In this document: piece by piece, positions 45,289-58,300 of the stretch
How the letters are laid out: every line of letters starts with the position of its first letter
Numbering within the stretch: the stretch's first letter is position 1
Assembly: GCA_030704615.1 (NCBI GenBank)
Contig: CM060732.1
Span: forward strand, 46,727,053 to 46,791,052
Length of the DNA: 64,000 nucleotides
Source of the DNA: Takakia lepidozioides
Taxonomy: Eukaryota; Streptophyta; Takakiopsida; Takakiales; Takakiaceae
Direction of reading: 5' to 3'
The notes under the pieces: generated by a model
The model's input: only the letters and a program-made list of their open reading frames with translations
Told to the model about the DNA's origin: nothing
The model's database searches: none
Made by a program: the position numbers and the translations under genes

Positions 45289-48200
45289 TTGAAGGTTGTT
45301 GTTTGCATTTCGCTTATAATGAAGTGTATGGTTGCAAGGACACATTATAATATATGTCCCTATGTTCATTTGTTCGTATCAGGACTTTGTCCATCCCTTC
45401 CCGGTCTTTTCTCTTGGCACCCCATCCGAAAACAACCCAAGTACATCAGGCGGGAGCCGTGGGCGAGACGCCGCCCCACGGTACCGGACGATGATGACGA
45501 TGACAGTGATAGTGACAGTGACAACAACAATGAGCATGGAATTAACCAGGAGGATGTGCAAGCCATGGAGGATCTCTTAATGCATCATGTGGGCGCTGAT
45601 GCATCCCATGAAGAGGGAACCCGGCCAATCGATGATCCTGAAATGGCCCCTCAAATGACATGGAGAGGGAGGCGAGAACTCCCTTGTACGAAGGGCGAAA
45701 GTGAGTCGACTTTCAACAATTACTTTGCTCAATCTTCAAATTCGATTTGGCATAAGTAATGTTGGGATGTCTGCCATAATGCGAACTATTGCAGACTATA
45801 TCCTTGCTCCACACTTGAAACCCAAGATGCCACGGTCGCGGAAAGAGGCGCGCGAAGTCTTGGACTCTGTGGGGATGGGCTATAAGATTTTTCATGCATG
45901 TCCATGTGATAAAACCCTATACTACGGAGAGGATTCGCATCTCACCAAGTGCCCAAAGTGCAAGAAAGACCGATATCGGGATGATGTCCAAGGGAAAAGT
46001 ACCACGCAAGGTATAAGCGTCATTCCCCCTCGCATGGAGATTATTAGAGAGTAGTACTCATGCAAGATCTGATTGTGGTTTTTTGAGTGAGTGAGGAGTG
46101 GAAGGAGCGACGTTTGGTTTTGACCATTCACACCCAAATGAGGGAGAGGCTGCATAAAGGGAAAGCATAAGGGTGTTGTATTATGTGTGCTAATGGGATG
46201 ATTACATGTGGGGGCGTGGGGTATTTCATCCTAGAAAATGCATTACTTTCCGATCATCCCGCGATTGAGGGCACAGTACCGAAGCCCCGAATTGGCCAGA
46301 CTCATGAGATGGCACGCCTCGCATCGGAGCCCCCCGGGAAAGGTGTGTGGGCCACAAGATTCACAAGCATGGAGGCATATTGAAGAGATGTGGCCTTTTC
46401 TCTTGGAGGACCCACGACATGTCCACCTCGGCTTCTCCTCGGATGGGGTCAACCCATTCTCTGTCCAGTCATGTAGTCATTCCACTTGGCCGGTGACCAT
46501 GGTGAATTACAACATCCCTCCGTATCTTTCAATTAAAAAAAGCCATATCATGTTGGCTGCCATTGTGCCAGGTGAGTGTACTCATTTCATGTTTATTATT
46601 GCCTTCGACTTTACATTAAACTTCTGATCTTTGACGCAATTCGGATGCAAGATTGATGAGTGACATAATCATGGAGTAAGACGTGTAATTCATTTTGTAG
46701 TATAATTGCATATTGGTGGAGCATTGAAACAATGATGTGAATGTCTCAAGGGAAAAACAAGTGGCAAACATGGACACGTACTTGCGACCTCTTGTTGATG
46801 AAACTTAAGAGCTATGGAGGGGGGTCCCGGCATTGGATGCTTCACTTGACCCTATGGCCGGACAATCTTTTCAGATGAGAGGCATCTTGCTTTGGACAAT
46901 GCATGATTATCCAGGTATATTATGTTCCCCATGAACAACCGCGTACATTCACTTGTCAATGCCGGATGAGGATGAGGATTGGGATTGATTGAAGTAGCGG
47001 CGACAGTCTTGTGCACCGTAGTGGGGTAGATGGCATTATGGGCCACATGACAACTTTTTGTTTTTGCTAATGTGGCGGGATGTGTAGTACATGACTAACT
47101 GTTTGCTCGGGGCTAAGCACCAAAGGGTACCATGCATGCTTGCATTGTGGCGATGATCTTGATGCACATAGCTCCGCCATCTTCACAAGATGGTGTATCC
47201 CAACTACCGCAAATTTCTTCCTATGAGCCATCGATGGAGAAGAAGAGAGAAACACTTGTTTGATGGCAAAGAGGAAGTACGTCCCCCCCCCTATGACACC
47301 GTCCGGGCAGTTTTGGGAGGACCGATGGAAGGAGGCCCATGCGGGCACGGACGGTGAAGTGGACGTGCCCGGCATGAAACGACTTTCAATCTTCTACGAG
47401 TTGCCATATTTGGCGGTACATATTCCACAAAAACACCGTCAATATCCCTATGCATGCATGTGATATTGCACATTTGGTATGCGTTGCATTGTCACTTTCA
47501 CGTAAATTTTTTTGTGTAAGTCTTTTGGGTGGGGATATATGTAGGACCTGAAGATTCGCCATCTTCTAGATCCCATGCATATTGAGAAGAATGTCTGCTC
47601 GTCCCTTTTTTGGGTTCTTCATGGCACGCCGACAAAGAAGGGAGTGGCTGCAAAAGGAGATTCTCTCGGTGTTAGAAAGGAGCTTGAGGAGCAGGGTCGC
47701 ATGCGCCATCTATGGGCCGAACAAAATGGTGTGGACCCAAAGGGTGTTGTACGGTGGAAGTATAGCGCACCTTGGCAATGGACAAAGGAGGAATACAAGA
47801 AAGTGATAGCCACCATAAGTGCTGTCCGAACACCAACTGGTTATGGGTCATCCCTCCGTACGAAGTTCAGCGAAGAAGACGGGGTCCATGGTTTGAAGTC
47901 TCATGACTACCACAATCTATTGCAAGACATCTTGCCCATTGCAGTACGTGGGACATTGACTCCCGAGGTTCGTGAGACAATCTATAGATTGGGAGGCTTG
48001 TTCCGGTGGATTTGCTCCAAAGAGTTGGAAGAAGCAGATTTTCCACACATGAAGAAGGAGGCGGCGGAGGTAATGTGTATGTTGGAGATGCACCTTCCTC
48101 CCTCCTTCTTTGACATCCAAGTGCACTTGGTAGTGCACTTAGTGGAAGAGGCTTCGATTGCCGGCCCCGTTCATTCTCGGTGGATGTACTTCCTTGAGCG

Positions 48201-49488
48201 TTATATGAAGACTTTGAAAGGATTTGTAAGACAAATGGCGCACCCGGAGGGTAGCATGGCGGAGGGTATACGTTGCAAGAAGCTATGTTCTATTGCACGG
48301 AGTACATGGCAAGGGTGGATGAGGAACCCCTCGGATGTGGAAGGAAGAGGAGGATGCACGAACCAAAGACATCGTTTTGCCCAAAAAATCGAAGAGGGTA
48401 AAATTGCCGACCTTGGTGATTGAGCAAGCGCATGACTTCATACTGAAGAACACCCCATCCATACATGAGTGGGAGGCAAGATACAATAATCTTGTTCAGC
48501 AACGAGAGGAGGAGGCGGAACCATCCAAGGCCGGTTACTAGACGCCCACGACGAGGAGCGGGCCGCCGGAATGTTCCTTCACAAAATTTGCCCATGGAAT
48601 TGCAGCCTCTAAGTTCATTCCAACAGTGGCTTGGACTTCAGTTTATGACGCCGTTGCTCAAGGAGGTGGTTTCAGATTTGGTGCAAGACATTGCAAGGGG
48701 CCCCTCTCAATTCGCGACCTCATACACGGCGGTTTGGGTTCACGGTCGTCATTTCCGCATTCGTGCTCTTGACATGAAGCGCAAAACAACCTTTGATTCT
48801 GGCTTGTGTGCCACATATTGGCAAGACTCCGTGTGGGGCAAGGGAGATACACGACCTGCTATGAGCAAACTTGAGTACATTGGAGAGCTTGAGAGCATAC
48901 TCCAACTTCAGTATACAAGGTACCGGCCTCTTCTCTTCAAGGAAGGTGGTTCCAGCCACATCTTGTGGGGCCCTCCGCAACACTAGTGCAAGATGATTGT
49001 GGTTTCATGCGCGTCAATGCAGATAGGCTCAACCCTACTCATCGTCCCTCCGATGAGCCTTTTTCACGGCCTTCAGACATGGAGCAAGTTTTCTTCTCCG
49101 ATGACAAAACAAGAGGGGGGGAATTGGAAAGGTGTTGTGCATGCTCAGAGGAAGACGTATCTATCATGGTCTCGGATCTCCATGGGGTGAGGCAATTGCG
49201 GTGGACGGAGAGACTGGTCATAATGATGCTGATGATGGAGGTTGGGTAGAGGGTAGAAGAGGATGATGACGCCCCGACAATGCATCCTGGACCCTATATG
49301 ATGAAGCTCTAGAAGATACGGATGTTGGAGAAGGAGACGAAGACACGGCCATTGACAACGAGGTGGAGGATGATTCGGAGGTGCCTTTTGAGGGCCGGGC
49401 CATTTATGACGATGACTCCGATGACCAAGAAGACTTGCAGCTTGATGAGGATGAAGAGGCTCCGGATGATGATGTTCAAGTTGATTAG
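45289..49488 (+). mobile_element. CACTA (En/Spm) transposase gene, near full length but frameshifted
   Basis: Domains lie in canonical order. 45390-45730: acidic N-terminus (DDDDDDSDSDSD). 45780-46050: region with FHACPCDKTLYYGE and CPKCKKDRY. 46238-46600: Tnp2/Transposase_21 core with RLMRWHASHRSPPG, VHLGFSSDGVNPFSVQS and NIPPYLSIKKSHIMLAAIVPG. 46800-47460: decayed continuation with HRWRRREKHLFDGKEEVRP. 47569-48270: DUF4218-type region with LLDPMHIEKNVCSSLFW, GLKSHDYHNLLQDILPIAVR and HSRWMYFLERYMKTLKGFV. 48700-49190: DUF4216-type region with RALDMKRKTTFDSG and DMEQVFFSDD. 49270-49488: acidic tail ending at TAG. Introns would explain some frame changes, but stops inside conserved blocks (after 46052, near 46810) show decay. 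The enzyme would cut at CACTA termini. Clean termini were not found around this copy. Confidence 0.85.
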
Positions 49489-49809
49489 ACACAAAATCAA
49501 AGCTACATAACAATTCTCGCACCGAACTGGACCCATCCCTTCGATTGATTGTACATGTACATGCATATTGTACTTTATTTCTATGATTCATCAAATATGG
49601 CTGTGGCTGGTAGTCTTTCAAGAAAGAAGGCAGAGACAATGAATATGTTGGAGCAAACATACAGATGTGGTATCAAGAGAATTATCAAAATGAATGTCAC
49701 AATCTACAAGAAGGTCCACAACAACAAGCTAAACCATAAAAAGAAAAACAAACACCTACCCAGTACCATATGAAAAAAAAAAAAAAAAAAAAAAAACTAA
49801 GACCCCCAA
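49489..49809. other. 3' flank of CACTA transposase with A-run
   Basis: No gene. A run of about 23 A lies near 49772-49795. Confidence 0.45.
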
Positions 49810-50040
49810 AGGCCCTAAACCTAAACCTAAACCTAGAAAGCTCTGTCGTCGCCTCCTGCGACCCCCACGCGTCGCAAACTGCGACGCGTTTTCTTGGATT
49901 TATGAGGCCGGGGGTCGCAAACGGCGACGGCCATCCGTCGCCAAATGCGACCTGTTTTTTTGAATGGATTTATGAGGCCCGGGGTCGCAAACGGCGACGG
50001 ACAGCCGTCGCAAACTGTGATATGTGGTTTTCTTGAAGCC
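49810..50040. repeat. CACTA-like subterminal repeats (GTCGCAAAnnGCGACG)
   Basis: Short palindromic motifs recur: GTCGCAAACTGCGACG, GTCGCAAACGGCGACGG (twice) and GTCGCAAACTGTGAT, each spaced by TTTCTTGGATTTATGAGGCC-like sequence. The same GCGAC...GTCGC vocabulary fills 58560-58940 beside a CACTA terminus, so this is probably the 3' subterminal block of the 45-49 kb element. A short CCCTAAA/CCTAAA run lies at 49812-49836. Confidence 0.6.
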
Positions 50041-50310
50041 CAAGACCTATGTAACAATCCCAAAATGAAACCAAGTAGATGTGATCAGATCTGAATGGTG
50101 GAATCAGCCATGGAATATCGAAAAGTGGAAAGGTTATTTTCAAGAGTACCTTGGTTAGCCAATTAAATGGCAGCCCCACTCTTTCCAAAGACAGGTTAAC
50201 ACGAGCTTGAAACAGTCATTCTAGCATTCATGTAGGTCATGTGATTGTGCTTAATTCCATCGTCCATATTGTTACTGGTTCCACGAGACGATGAGAGAGA
50301 AGCTATGGCG

Positions 50311-51310
50311 TGAACATGCTCACACTTTGTACACTAAGCGTGAGCAGATTTCAAGCGTGAACAGAATCGTGAAAGGAAACCTATAACCGTGGCAAACATA
50401 GGCATATTACCGTGGACGCAAAATGTTGTGAAATTGACAATTTTTTGGAACTTGGCAGGGGCTCAAGAGAATACATTAGAAATGGAAACATGACAGCTTT
50501 GTATGATGTAGCTTTGCCTCTGTTTGTCATTGCGAGGCTGGAAGATGTTTGCGCCAACATAAGCATCATTTGCTCCTCCAACCATTGCAAAGATAGACAC
50601 CCCCTGTCCAAAAAAAAAAAATGTTTTTTTTTTTTTTTTTTTTTGTCATTGCGAGGGTTGGGAGATGTTTGCGCCGATGCAAGCATCATTCGCTCCTCCA
50701 GCCATTGCAAAGATGGACACCTCTGTCCAAAAAAAAAGATTTATTATTATTATTGTTATTATTATTTTGGTTCTGTTATTGCGAGGGCTAGGAGATGCTT
50801 GCATTGGCGCAAGCATCATTTGCTCCTCCAACCATTACATGGATGGATTTTTATTTTTATTATTTTTTATTTTTCCATGTGGTTCCGTCATTGCGAGGGC
50901 AGGGACAATGCAAGCAAGCATCATTTGCTCCTTCAACCATTCCAAGGATGGACCCACCTCCCTTCATGTTCTATTTTTTATTTTTAATTATAGTTGATTA
51001 TGTCATTGCGAGGGCTGGGAGATGCTATGATTGCGCCAACGCAAGCATCAACTGCTCCTCCAGCCATGCAAGGATGGATTTTTTTAATTTTTTTAATTTT
51101 TTCGACAAGGCTGGGAGATGCTTGCGCCAACGCAAACATCATTTGCTCTTCCAGCCATTGCAAGGATGGACCCCCCTCCCTTTCAAACTCCTTCCCGCGG
51201 TAATAGGCATTGTGTACTTGTGGTGTCCGCGGTTATAGGTCCCTAACTTTCGGAGTTAACCTAGAAACGTGAGCAGATTTTTGCTCACGGTATTTTTGCT
51301 CACGTGAGCT
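50311..51310. mobile_element. Foldback/MITE-like element with internal hairpin array
   Basis: The left side (GTGAGCAGATTTCAAGCGTGA, CCTATAACCGTGG, GGCATATTACCGTGG at about 50340-50415) matches the reverse complement of the right side (CCGCGGTTATAGGT, ACGTGAGCAGATTT at about 51197-51280). This gives imperfect terminal inverted repeats of about 80-100 bp around the tandem hairpin units. No transposase is present. Target duplications were not confirmed. Confidence 0.5.
50526..51175. repeat. Tandem array of six ~75-bp hairpin units separated by A/T-rich spacers
   Basis: Units start at about 50526, 50645, 50775, 50887, 51002 and 51103. The consensus runs GTCATTGCGAGGGCTGGGAG, ATGCTTGCGCCAACGCAAGC, ATCATTTGCTCCTCCAGCC, ATTGCAAGGATGGAC. 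The centre folds as GATGCTTGCG/CGCAAGCATC around CCAA. The flanks extend the stem, since GGCTGGGAG faces CTCCTCCAGCC and TTGCGA faces TTGCAA. Spacers are T- or A-rich and 10-60 bp long. Open frames across the array on both strands are translations of the repeat and are not genes. Confidence 0.82.
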
Positions 51311-52169
51311 GCTCATGGTCTAGCATTCCTCAGACGACGGTGATGGCTGTGATTCTATGAAGCAGTCTTCCATGCCAATTTAGGGAGCTCTTCCTTTTCA
51401 TTATGTCCAATTGTGAATTGCTTTTACAATCGTGGCCGCCCTGGGAAACGACCTCAGCATTTTGGTGGCTTTTCAACATGAGCTGACTATATCATGTCCT
51501 GAGTGGCTTTGCATTGCATTAGACGTGCAAGAGGGATGCAATGTAGGCTAGGAACAAACCCCTAGACTAGTATACAAAGTATATTTTTGTTGTTGCCTTC
51601 TCAATTGATTTTGCAGTCACTTCTAGACTAAAGTAGACAAGTTCGCAAATTAAGTGCTAGTATTTGGAGTATTATATGTCTTGTGCAGATGGTACATATT
51701 CCAAATGCAATATTTTCCTTTTTGTCAAATCACTTTGAGAGTTGCATGTCATCCATGTGATCATTCACCACTCAGAGATCTGGAAATCGTTTGCAATTTA
51801 ATTTGTCCAACAATCATTAGATCATAGTGCAATTAACTGTTTCCATGCTCTAAGTTCAATCAGAGACCCCAGGTACACAATTGATGTACTAGTTCTCTAA
51901 GTGTTTATGGTGTAAATTTCACAGTTGTCAAAAAGACTTTAGACGCATTGCTAGAAACCGACGAATACGTGTATTGCGCAGAGGAGGTTTCAAATCTACT
52001 GAAGTACTATTCTTATCGAGTTCATATGAATGTCTATGATAATTCTTGCAGCACAGACACAATTAAATGGATTGAGAGAGAAGTTTATTAAATCAGAATT
52101 AGAGGTGATGAGGTTTCGTCATAAAGGAAAAAAAAAACAATGTGGTTGGTCTCATATTTTAGTCGTACT
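51311..52169. other. No gene seen
   Basis: AT-rich unique-looking sequence with no recognisable reading frame. Confidence 0.4.
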
Positions 52170-53216
52170 GACTGTTGGGCACCCTGTGTAGAACAGACCT
52201 CTACTCAACCTATATCTGCTTAGCATGGTGCTGCCCTTTGTTTCTCTCTCAGACACCCAGACAGGTGAAGCAGGGATAACAAAGATAAACTTTGAAGATG
52301 CTTGATCTTCTCTCTTTGAGTGAATTCGTTGGTTTTTTGATACATGTGGATAACACATCTTTGCTCAGTTGCCGGAGGAAATCAAATCTACTCAACAAGG
52401 ACAACCACCAGATGACAAAATCATTATAAAATACAAATCGGACTTCTGGATTTGCAACACTATGGGACGAATACAGATACCTCCAACAATAACATATCAA
52501 ATCAATGGGAAGAAACATTGTGAATTATGGAACTTGTGTCCCATTTAAAGACTTCCGAGTTTTCTCTCTTTATTTGTCTTTGTTTTTTAGGGTGAGTCAC
52601 CCAGAGTTATGAATTATTAAGTATGACCAGCCCATGGGATCTTACACCTAACACCATGCCTTCTTTGGTGTTACCTGCCATTTCCTTTCTTTAAATGTAA
52701 TTTTATTTTTCTTCAATTTATTTTCTTGAAATTCTGAATAATTTCCAGATATTTGCACATCAATAAAATTCAGTAAAAATGATCATAAATAGCTGGTAAC
52801 AGCACTTCGAAAAAATTCAAACATCAAAAATTTGCTTACACAAAAATTGAATTGCCAACAAAATCATCTGAATGAATTCGTGCTCAATGGCAAATCAATA
52901 TTTCAGAATGTCTTGGACATTGTGACAAAATAACAGGCCTCCTCCCCTTAGAAGATTTGTTTTAAAAAAAAAGTAAAAAGAAAAATCCGAGATGTTTGTA
53001 TGCATTTTTGAATCATTCTTCCAACTGCTACAAAGATAACTTATGATGTCACTTCACACTAAAAGACTATTATCTTCCATTATTTCAAGCTACATGTAAT
53101 CTTGTGAATGAAAGAAAAAAGAAATAGTTCATATAGTAGAAATGTGAACATTTGTCATGAAAGCAAACTGGTCATAAGCAAAAAAACAAACAAAAAAACT
53201 ATGGAAAGCAAACTAA
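52170..53216 (-). repeat. ~1.05-kb dispersed repeat, copy 2 (inverted partner at 21536-22590)
   Basis: Reverse-complement match to 21536-22590, including GGTAACACCAAAGAAGGC (here at about 52655-52672) and the CAAACTAGTT-like edge near 53210. The 52170 side extends a little beyond the other copy with CTGTTGGGCACCC. By eye the copies are about 90% identical with small indels. Confidence 0.8.
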
Positions 53217-55369
53217 TATAAATATTAGTAAATATTAGTAAATAGTATAATATTACAAAAGCTAAAGGACAAAGCAACAAGTCATCATCAACCTATTGAT
53301 TTTACATTATGTCGCAGTCTGAGTGTATTGCAGCCTGAAAGAATAAAAACAAGACATGATTCAATATTAATTGTCTGTCAATGAACTATTGATTGCATCA
53401 ATATTATCTTTTGCATAAATTTACAAGCTGCAAACATGAAATTTGAACAAATTATGGAAGATTGATCCTGGGGAGTTCAGTGACTCCTTATAAAACTTTG
53501 TTACCATCTGTGAATAAATGGTATATAGTTGGGGGATATTATTTGGTTTTTTGTTTTTTTTTTGTACCCTTGCATTACATAATTTTGTAATACGGGTCTT
53601 TTGTAGACACCCTATTTTGAATTATAAAAATACTATATTCTTTTATTAGCACCCAAATTTACTTCAAAATATTATATAAAGTTCAATTTGAAGGGGAAAA
53701 AAAAAACAGTAGCAGCACTTGTACAACAAACAACAAAATACATGAACTTTATTTAAGCCAATATGGCGTACTATCATTCACTAACAAACTCATTCAATGA
53801 GTCTGCATCATTACTATCTAACACATACAAGTTGTTAAACCCATTCACTCATACTTCATCCATAGTTACCTACTTATGTTCATCCACCTAGGGGATTCAT
53901 AATGGTGAAGGGAATCCTAGCTATACCCCCGAGCATTTTTTTTTCTTCCCATACATTTTTAAAAAATTGTAACACGAAAGCAAAAAAAGTACCCCTATTT
54001 TTTTTATAAATATAATTTTCATAATCCCCCAACCCTTTGTTAAAATTAAATCTTTTAGAATTTTTCTTTTTCAAGAATTTGTTGGACCCTATGTTTTATC
54101 GCACATGGTTGGAATTCATGCCGAGCGACTTCCCCTAGAGATTGATATGGAAGCATATCTTTGAAATATGAAATTCGTTAGTGAACTATTGATTTTGTAC
54201 ATAATCAACTATGCATATTAAGCATAAAGAAGTGCACATGAGGGTAACAAACATGTTCCAAATTTGGGGGTCATTATTAGACCTCCCTCTCAACTATCAA
54301 AGAGGGAGGTAATTCTCAATCACCAATTAGGTAATTCTCACTAATTATAGGCAGGTAATTCTTTGTTGGGACCTGTAAAGCTAAAGCCCCGACGCAAGGA
54401 TATGCTCTTATCCTCTATGGGTTAAGTCATGCACAGGGGATTGTAAGCTATAGAACTTTGCCAAGCTGACAGGGGAGGATCTATTGCAGAGCACATATAC
54501 AATCTAAGCCAATCGTTGCACGCAGCAGAGTATCAAAACAGTTTCATCCAGAGTCATTCACACATCCACTACACCAGCTTGAACACCAAAAACATCCTGC
54601 CTTAGCCTGATGATCTCTACATTTAAATAATTGGGAGAGGCTAATCTGGAGATCCAGATGCAGCACTCTTATTGGACATCCAGATTACAATACCTCACAT
54701 CAGCCAGCTCAGTTTCCAGGTTGGCTTATCTCGTGACTGTTAACGTAGGACAATCATATAACCAAAGATAGTCTCTGTCATCATTCATGTCCAACAACCC
54801 CATTAATGTCCAACAACCGCCATAGAATCTGGAGCTCTACATATGTAAAGCTTGCCCCCGCTAGGAAAGCGAGCTCCCGCGAGCTAACTGAAATACCGAA
54901 CTACCGAAGCTAAGCAAGTCACACCATGCCTAATACTAGCATCTGGCGCGAGAGGGATGAAAAAACCCGCAGCAAGAAACCTTGCACCTGCAAATTGGGC
55001 TAAGGGAAAAACTCATTGGGGGAAAAACCCCAATCACGTTACAACAGTGATGCAAACACTAATGCGAAGCTAAAGCCTGTGCTAAGGTTCTTCACTTCCT
55101 CTAACACCAGATGTCGTTGGTCTGCAGCAGACCGTTATTTGCACACCACACAACACCAGAGATGGCCATTGGTTGAACCGTCAAAAAGCACACAAGAGAG
55201 GCCATAGCTTGGACCTCCAGAAAACACACAAGGCTGCAACACTCCAGCCTTTAATCCCTGCACTCAATCACACACAAAAATCAGCCAGTCGTCCTGCCTT
55301 CTACATTGATGCAGGTGAGATTGAAGACCAATCTGCTGTGCACTAGGGAGTCCACATGCACAGAGTGAG
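53217..55369. other. AT-rich spacer and probable gypsy 3' flank/LTR region
   Basis: 53217-54300 is AT-rich with no gene. 54300-55369 lies downstream of the minus-strand gypsy integrase and should include its 3' LTR. LTR ends could not be set. At 54948 the plus strand reads TGGCGCGAGAGGGATG, a sequence like a tRNA primer binding site in the opposite orientation, which may mark a second, oppositely oriented LTR. Confidence 0.35.
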
Positions 55370-58300
55370 TTATGGGTGGCGTGGAATGATGTTAGGGAAG
55401 CAACATGAATTTTCTCCCACAAAGTTTTTCAGTGATGAGATAAGGGCCCTCAATGCGCTTCGAGGCTTTGGAGATAATTTTCCCAAGTTGGAGATGGACA
55501 CACACAGTTTGGCCCACCAAGAATTCCTCTGAGTAGTGAACTTTCTTGTTGTAGTTACGAGCCTGCACAACCTGAGCCCGAGCAATGTTAGTCCTGACCT
55601 TAGTTTCAAAGACAAGTTGTTTGGAAAGCATAGCATCCACAAATTGCTGCCAATGAGTGGGCTCTGCAATGGGAGTGAGCAACGGAGTATTATACAGGGG
55701 AGTGCGAGCCTTTCTACCATAGAGAACTCAAATGGAGAATACCGGTGGTAGAGTGCACAGAGGTCCGATAAGCGAAAATCAGAGTGGGTAGAGTAGCATC
55801 CCAATCACCCAAGAGTGACCCTGTCTTCTCAAGCATAGCACACATGGTATGATTGAACCTTTCAGTCAAGCCATTGCATTGAGGATGATAGGGTGCAGTC
55901 ATACGATGCTTAACACCCAAATTAAAACACAAAATCTGCATGAGCTGATTACAAAATTCAGAGCCTTGATCGGTGAGGATCTCCTGGGGACAGCCATGGC
56001 GCAAGATGACCTCGTTGAAGAAGAACTGTGCAACTGTGTCTGCATCCTTAGCAGCCAAGGGTTGAACCTCCACCCACTTAGATAGGTAATCAGTTGCCAC
56101 AACAATGTAACAATGTCCGTAGGCTGGAGTGGCCCACTCTGGCAAATGGTTCAGACACCGGAATGGGTTGCAAAGCAGTGAAGGACGGGCCCTCGGAAGC
56201 AATGTCTGAGAATGGCACTCCTCACAGTAAGAGATAAAGTGTGTAATATCTTGAACCATCTCTTTCCAATGATACCTCTCTTGGAGCCTCTTCAAGGTCT
56301 TACTGATGCCGAAGTGACCAGCAAAAGCAGAAGAATGATGCAACTCAAGCAACTCTGAAACTGAATCCCTATTAGAAACCTCCATAGCATAGGTCTGACC
56401 TTCCAAGGCAATCCTCATGAACAGTTTACCTTCGCGTGCCTCACAATGGGGAAAAGGATAGTTAACCTGTCTTTGAGTAGCCTTGGATATGCCTGGAAGT
56501 TGAGTGCCGGTCATGCACTTATGGAGTAGAGCCAAATACAACTGATTCTCCATACATGTACACTTAGCAAGACCAGCGAGCAGTGGGTTAATATGAGGAG
56601 ATAGGAGTGTCCGCCTCTGTGTTCTCCTATAACATAAGAGTCTCATACCACATCTGAACATGGTCATGGAGGTAACAGGCAGGGCTGAAGTCCAGGTCCT
56701 AAGGGAAATCTGCAGATGCGATCTGATGTACACCCTTCCACCCACAAGATGATCAACCAGGGTCAAATGTCATGAGATCCCAATCATCCAACAAGTTCAT
56801 GGACCTAGGCATCTCATCAAGCAAGCTACAAAACAAGAGCTGATCTGCAGTGGTAGTAGAAGTAGGAACAGGTGCAGGCATAGCAATCAAATCATCAAGA
56901 GAAGAGTAAGGGGTGGGAACCTTTGTTTCCCCTCTTGTCAATGCATCAGCGTTACCATTTTCTTTGCCCTTTTTTATAGACAATATCATATTCAAACCCC
57001 TGTAGAAGAAGAGACCAGCGAGCCAATCTACCTGATAATTCGCGTGGGGTTTTCAAGGCTTTGAGAGGCAAATGGTCAGTCTCAACAGTAAAATAACAAC
57101 CATGCAAATACTGACAGAAGTGCTTGACACCAAATATAACTGCTAGGCCTTCCTTATCAGTAATTCTATAATTTCTTTCATGCTTATCAAGTCTTCTAGA
57201 TGCATAAGCAACAACATGCTCACGACCATCCTTCTTCTAGCTTAGGATGGCTGAAACAGCTAGGTCACTAGCATCAGTCTGCAACAAAAAGGGATGGAGA
57301 AATCATGAAAAATGAGTATAGGAGCAGAAGTCAATGATATCTTGAGTCTCTCAAAGGCAATGCCTCAGCCTTACCCCACTGGAATTTAACATCTTTGCAA
57401 AGCAAGTAAAACAAGGGACCAACTAGCTTAGCAAAATGAAAGAAGAACCTTCTATAATAGGATGCAAGGCCTAAGAATGCTCTCACACAATGCTTATCCT
57501 TCGGGATAGGAAAATCCCAGACTGCCTGGACTTTGGTTAAGTCAAGTTTGATGCCATCCCCGCAAAGAATGTGTCCCAAAAAACGCAACTCCAGCATACA
57601 AAAATCACATTTCTTTGCCTTAACTTTAAGTCCGACAGTTCGTAACTTGCTCATTACTCTTTGCAGGTCCAAAAGGTGAGATGCAAAGCTGCTGGAATAA
57701 ATATTAATGTCATCTACATATACAAGAGCACATTTCCATCTTAAATTACCAAGGACCACGTCCATCAGCCGTTGGAATGTAGCAGTGGCATTACAAAGCC
57801 CAAACGACATGGTTTCGTACTGAAACAGACCATACCTGCAGGTAAATGTAGTCTTTTCTTTGGAGTCCTCTGTCAGTGGAACTTGCCAGAAACCAGAGGC
57901 TAAATGAAGGGAAGAAAAGATAGTTGCCCCATTAAGTTGGTCTAGGGTCTCGTTGATACGTGGCAAGGGATAGACATCTTTTTTAGTCATGGCATTCAAC
58001 CTTCGAAAGTCCACACAGAAGCGTGTGGTGCCATCTTTCTTGCCCACAAGCACAATGGGACTAGCCCAGGGGGAAACAGAAGACTTTATCACTCCGGAAT
58101 CCAACATCTTCCTAATTTCTTCTTGAATAACTGCTCTTTCATGGACAGATTCTCTGTAAGCATATTGTTTGACTGGTCTTCCTTCAGTAATAATTTCATG
58201 CTTAAGTATCTTTGTGCAGCCCAGGTCATGTGAACCTTTGCTAAATATGTCCAGGTTTCTTTTGAGCAGAAGATGTAATTGAGCTTGCTGGGAATCAGTC

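Noticed and set aside
50526-51175. Bacterial-type palindromic repeat (GTCATTGCGAGG) indicating contamination
   Set aside because: The opening words resemble some bacterial intergenic repeats, but the unit, its A/T spacers and the plant-type flanks are continuous with the rest of the window.
50412-51238. Long open frames (up to 191 codons) across the hairpin array
   Set aside because: They translate the tandem repeat and its A/T spacers in several frames. The Phe, Lys and Tyr runs are homopolymer products.
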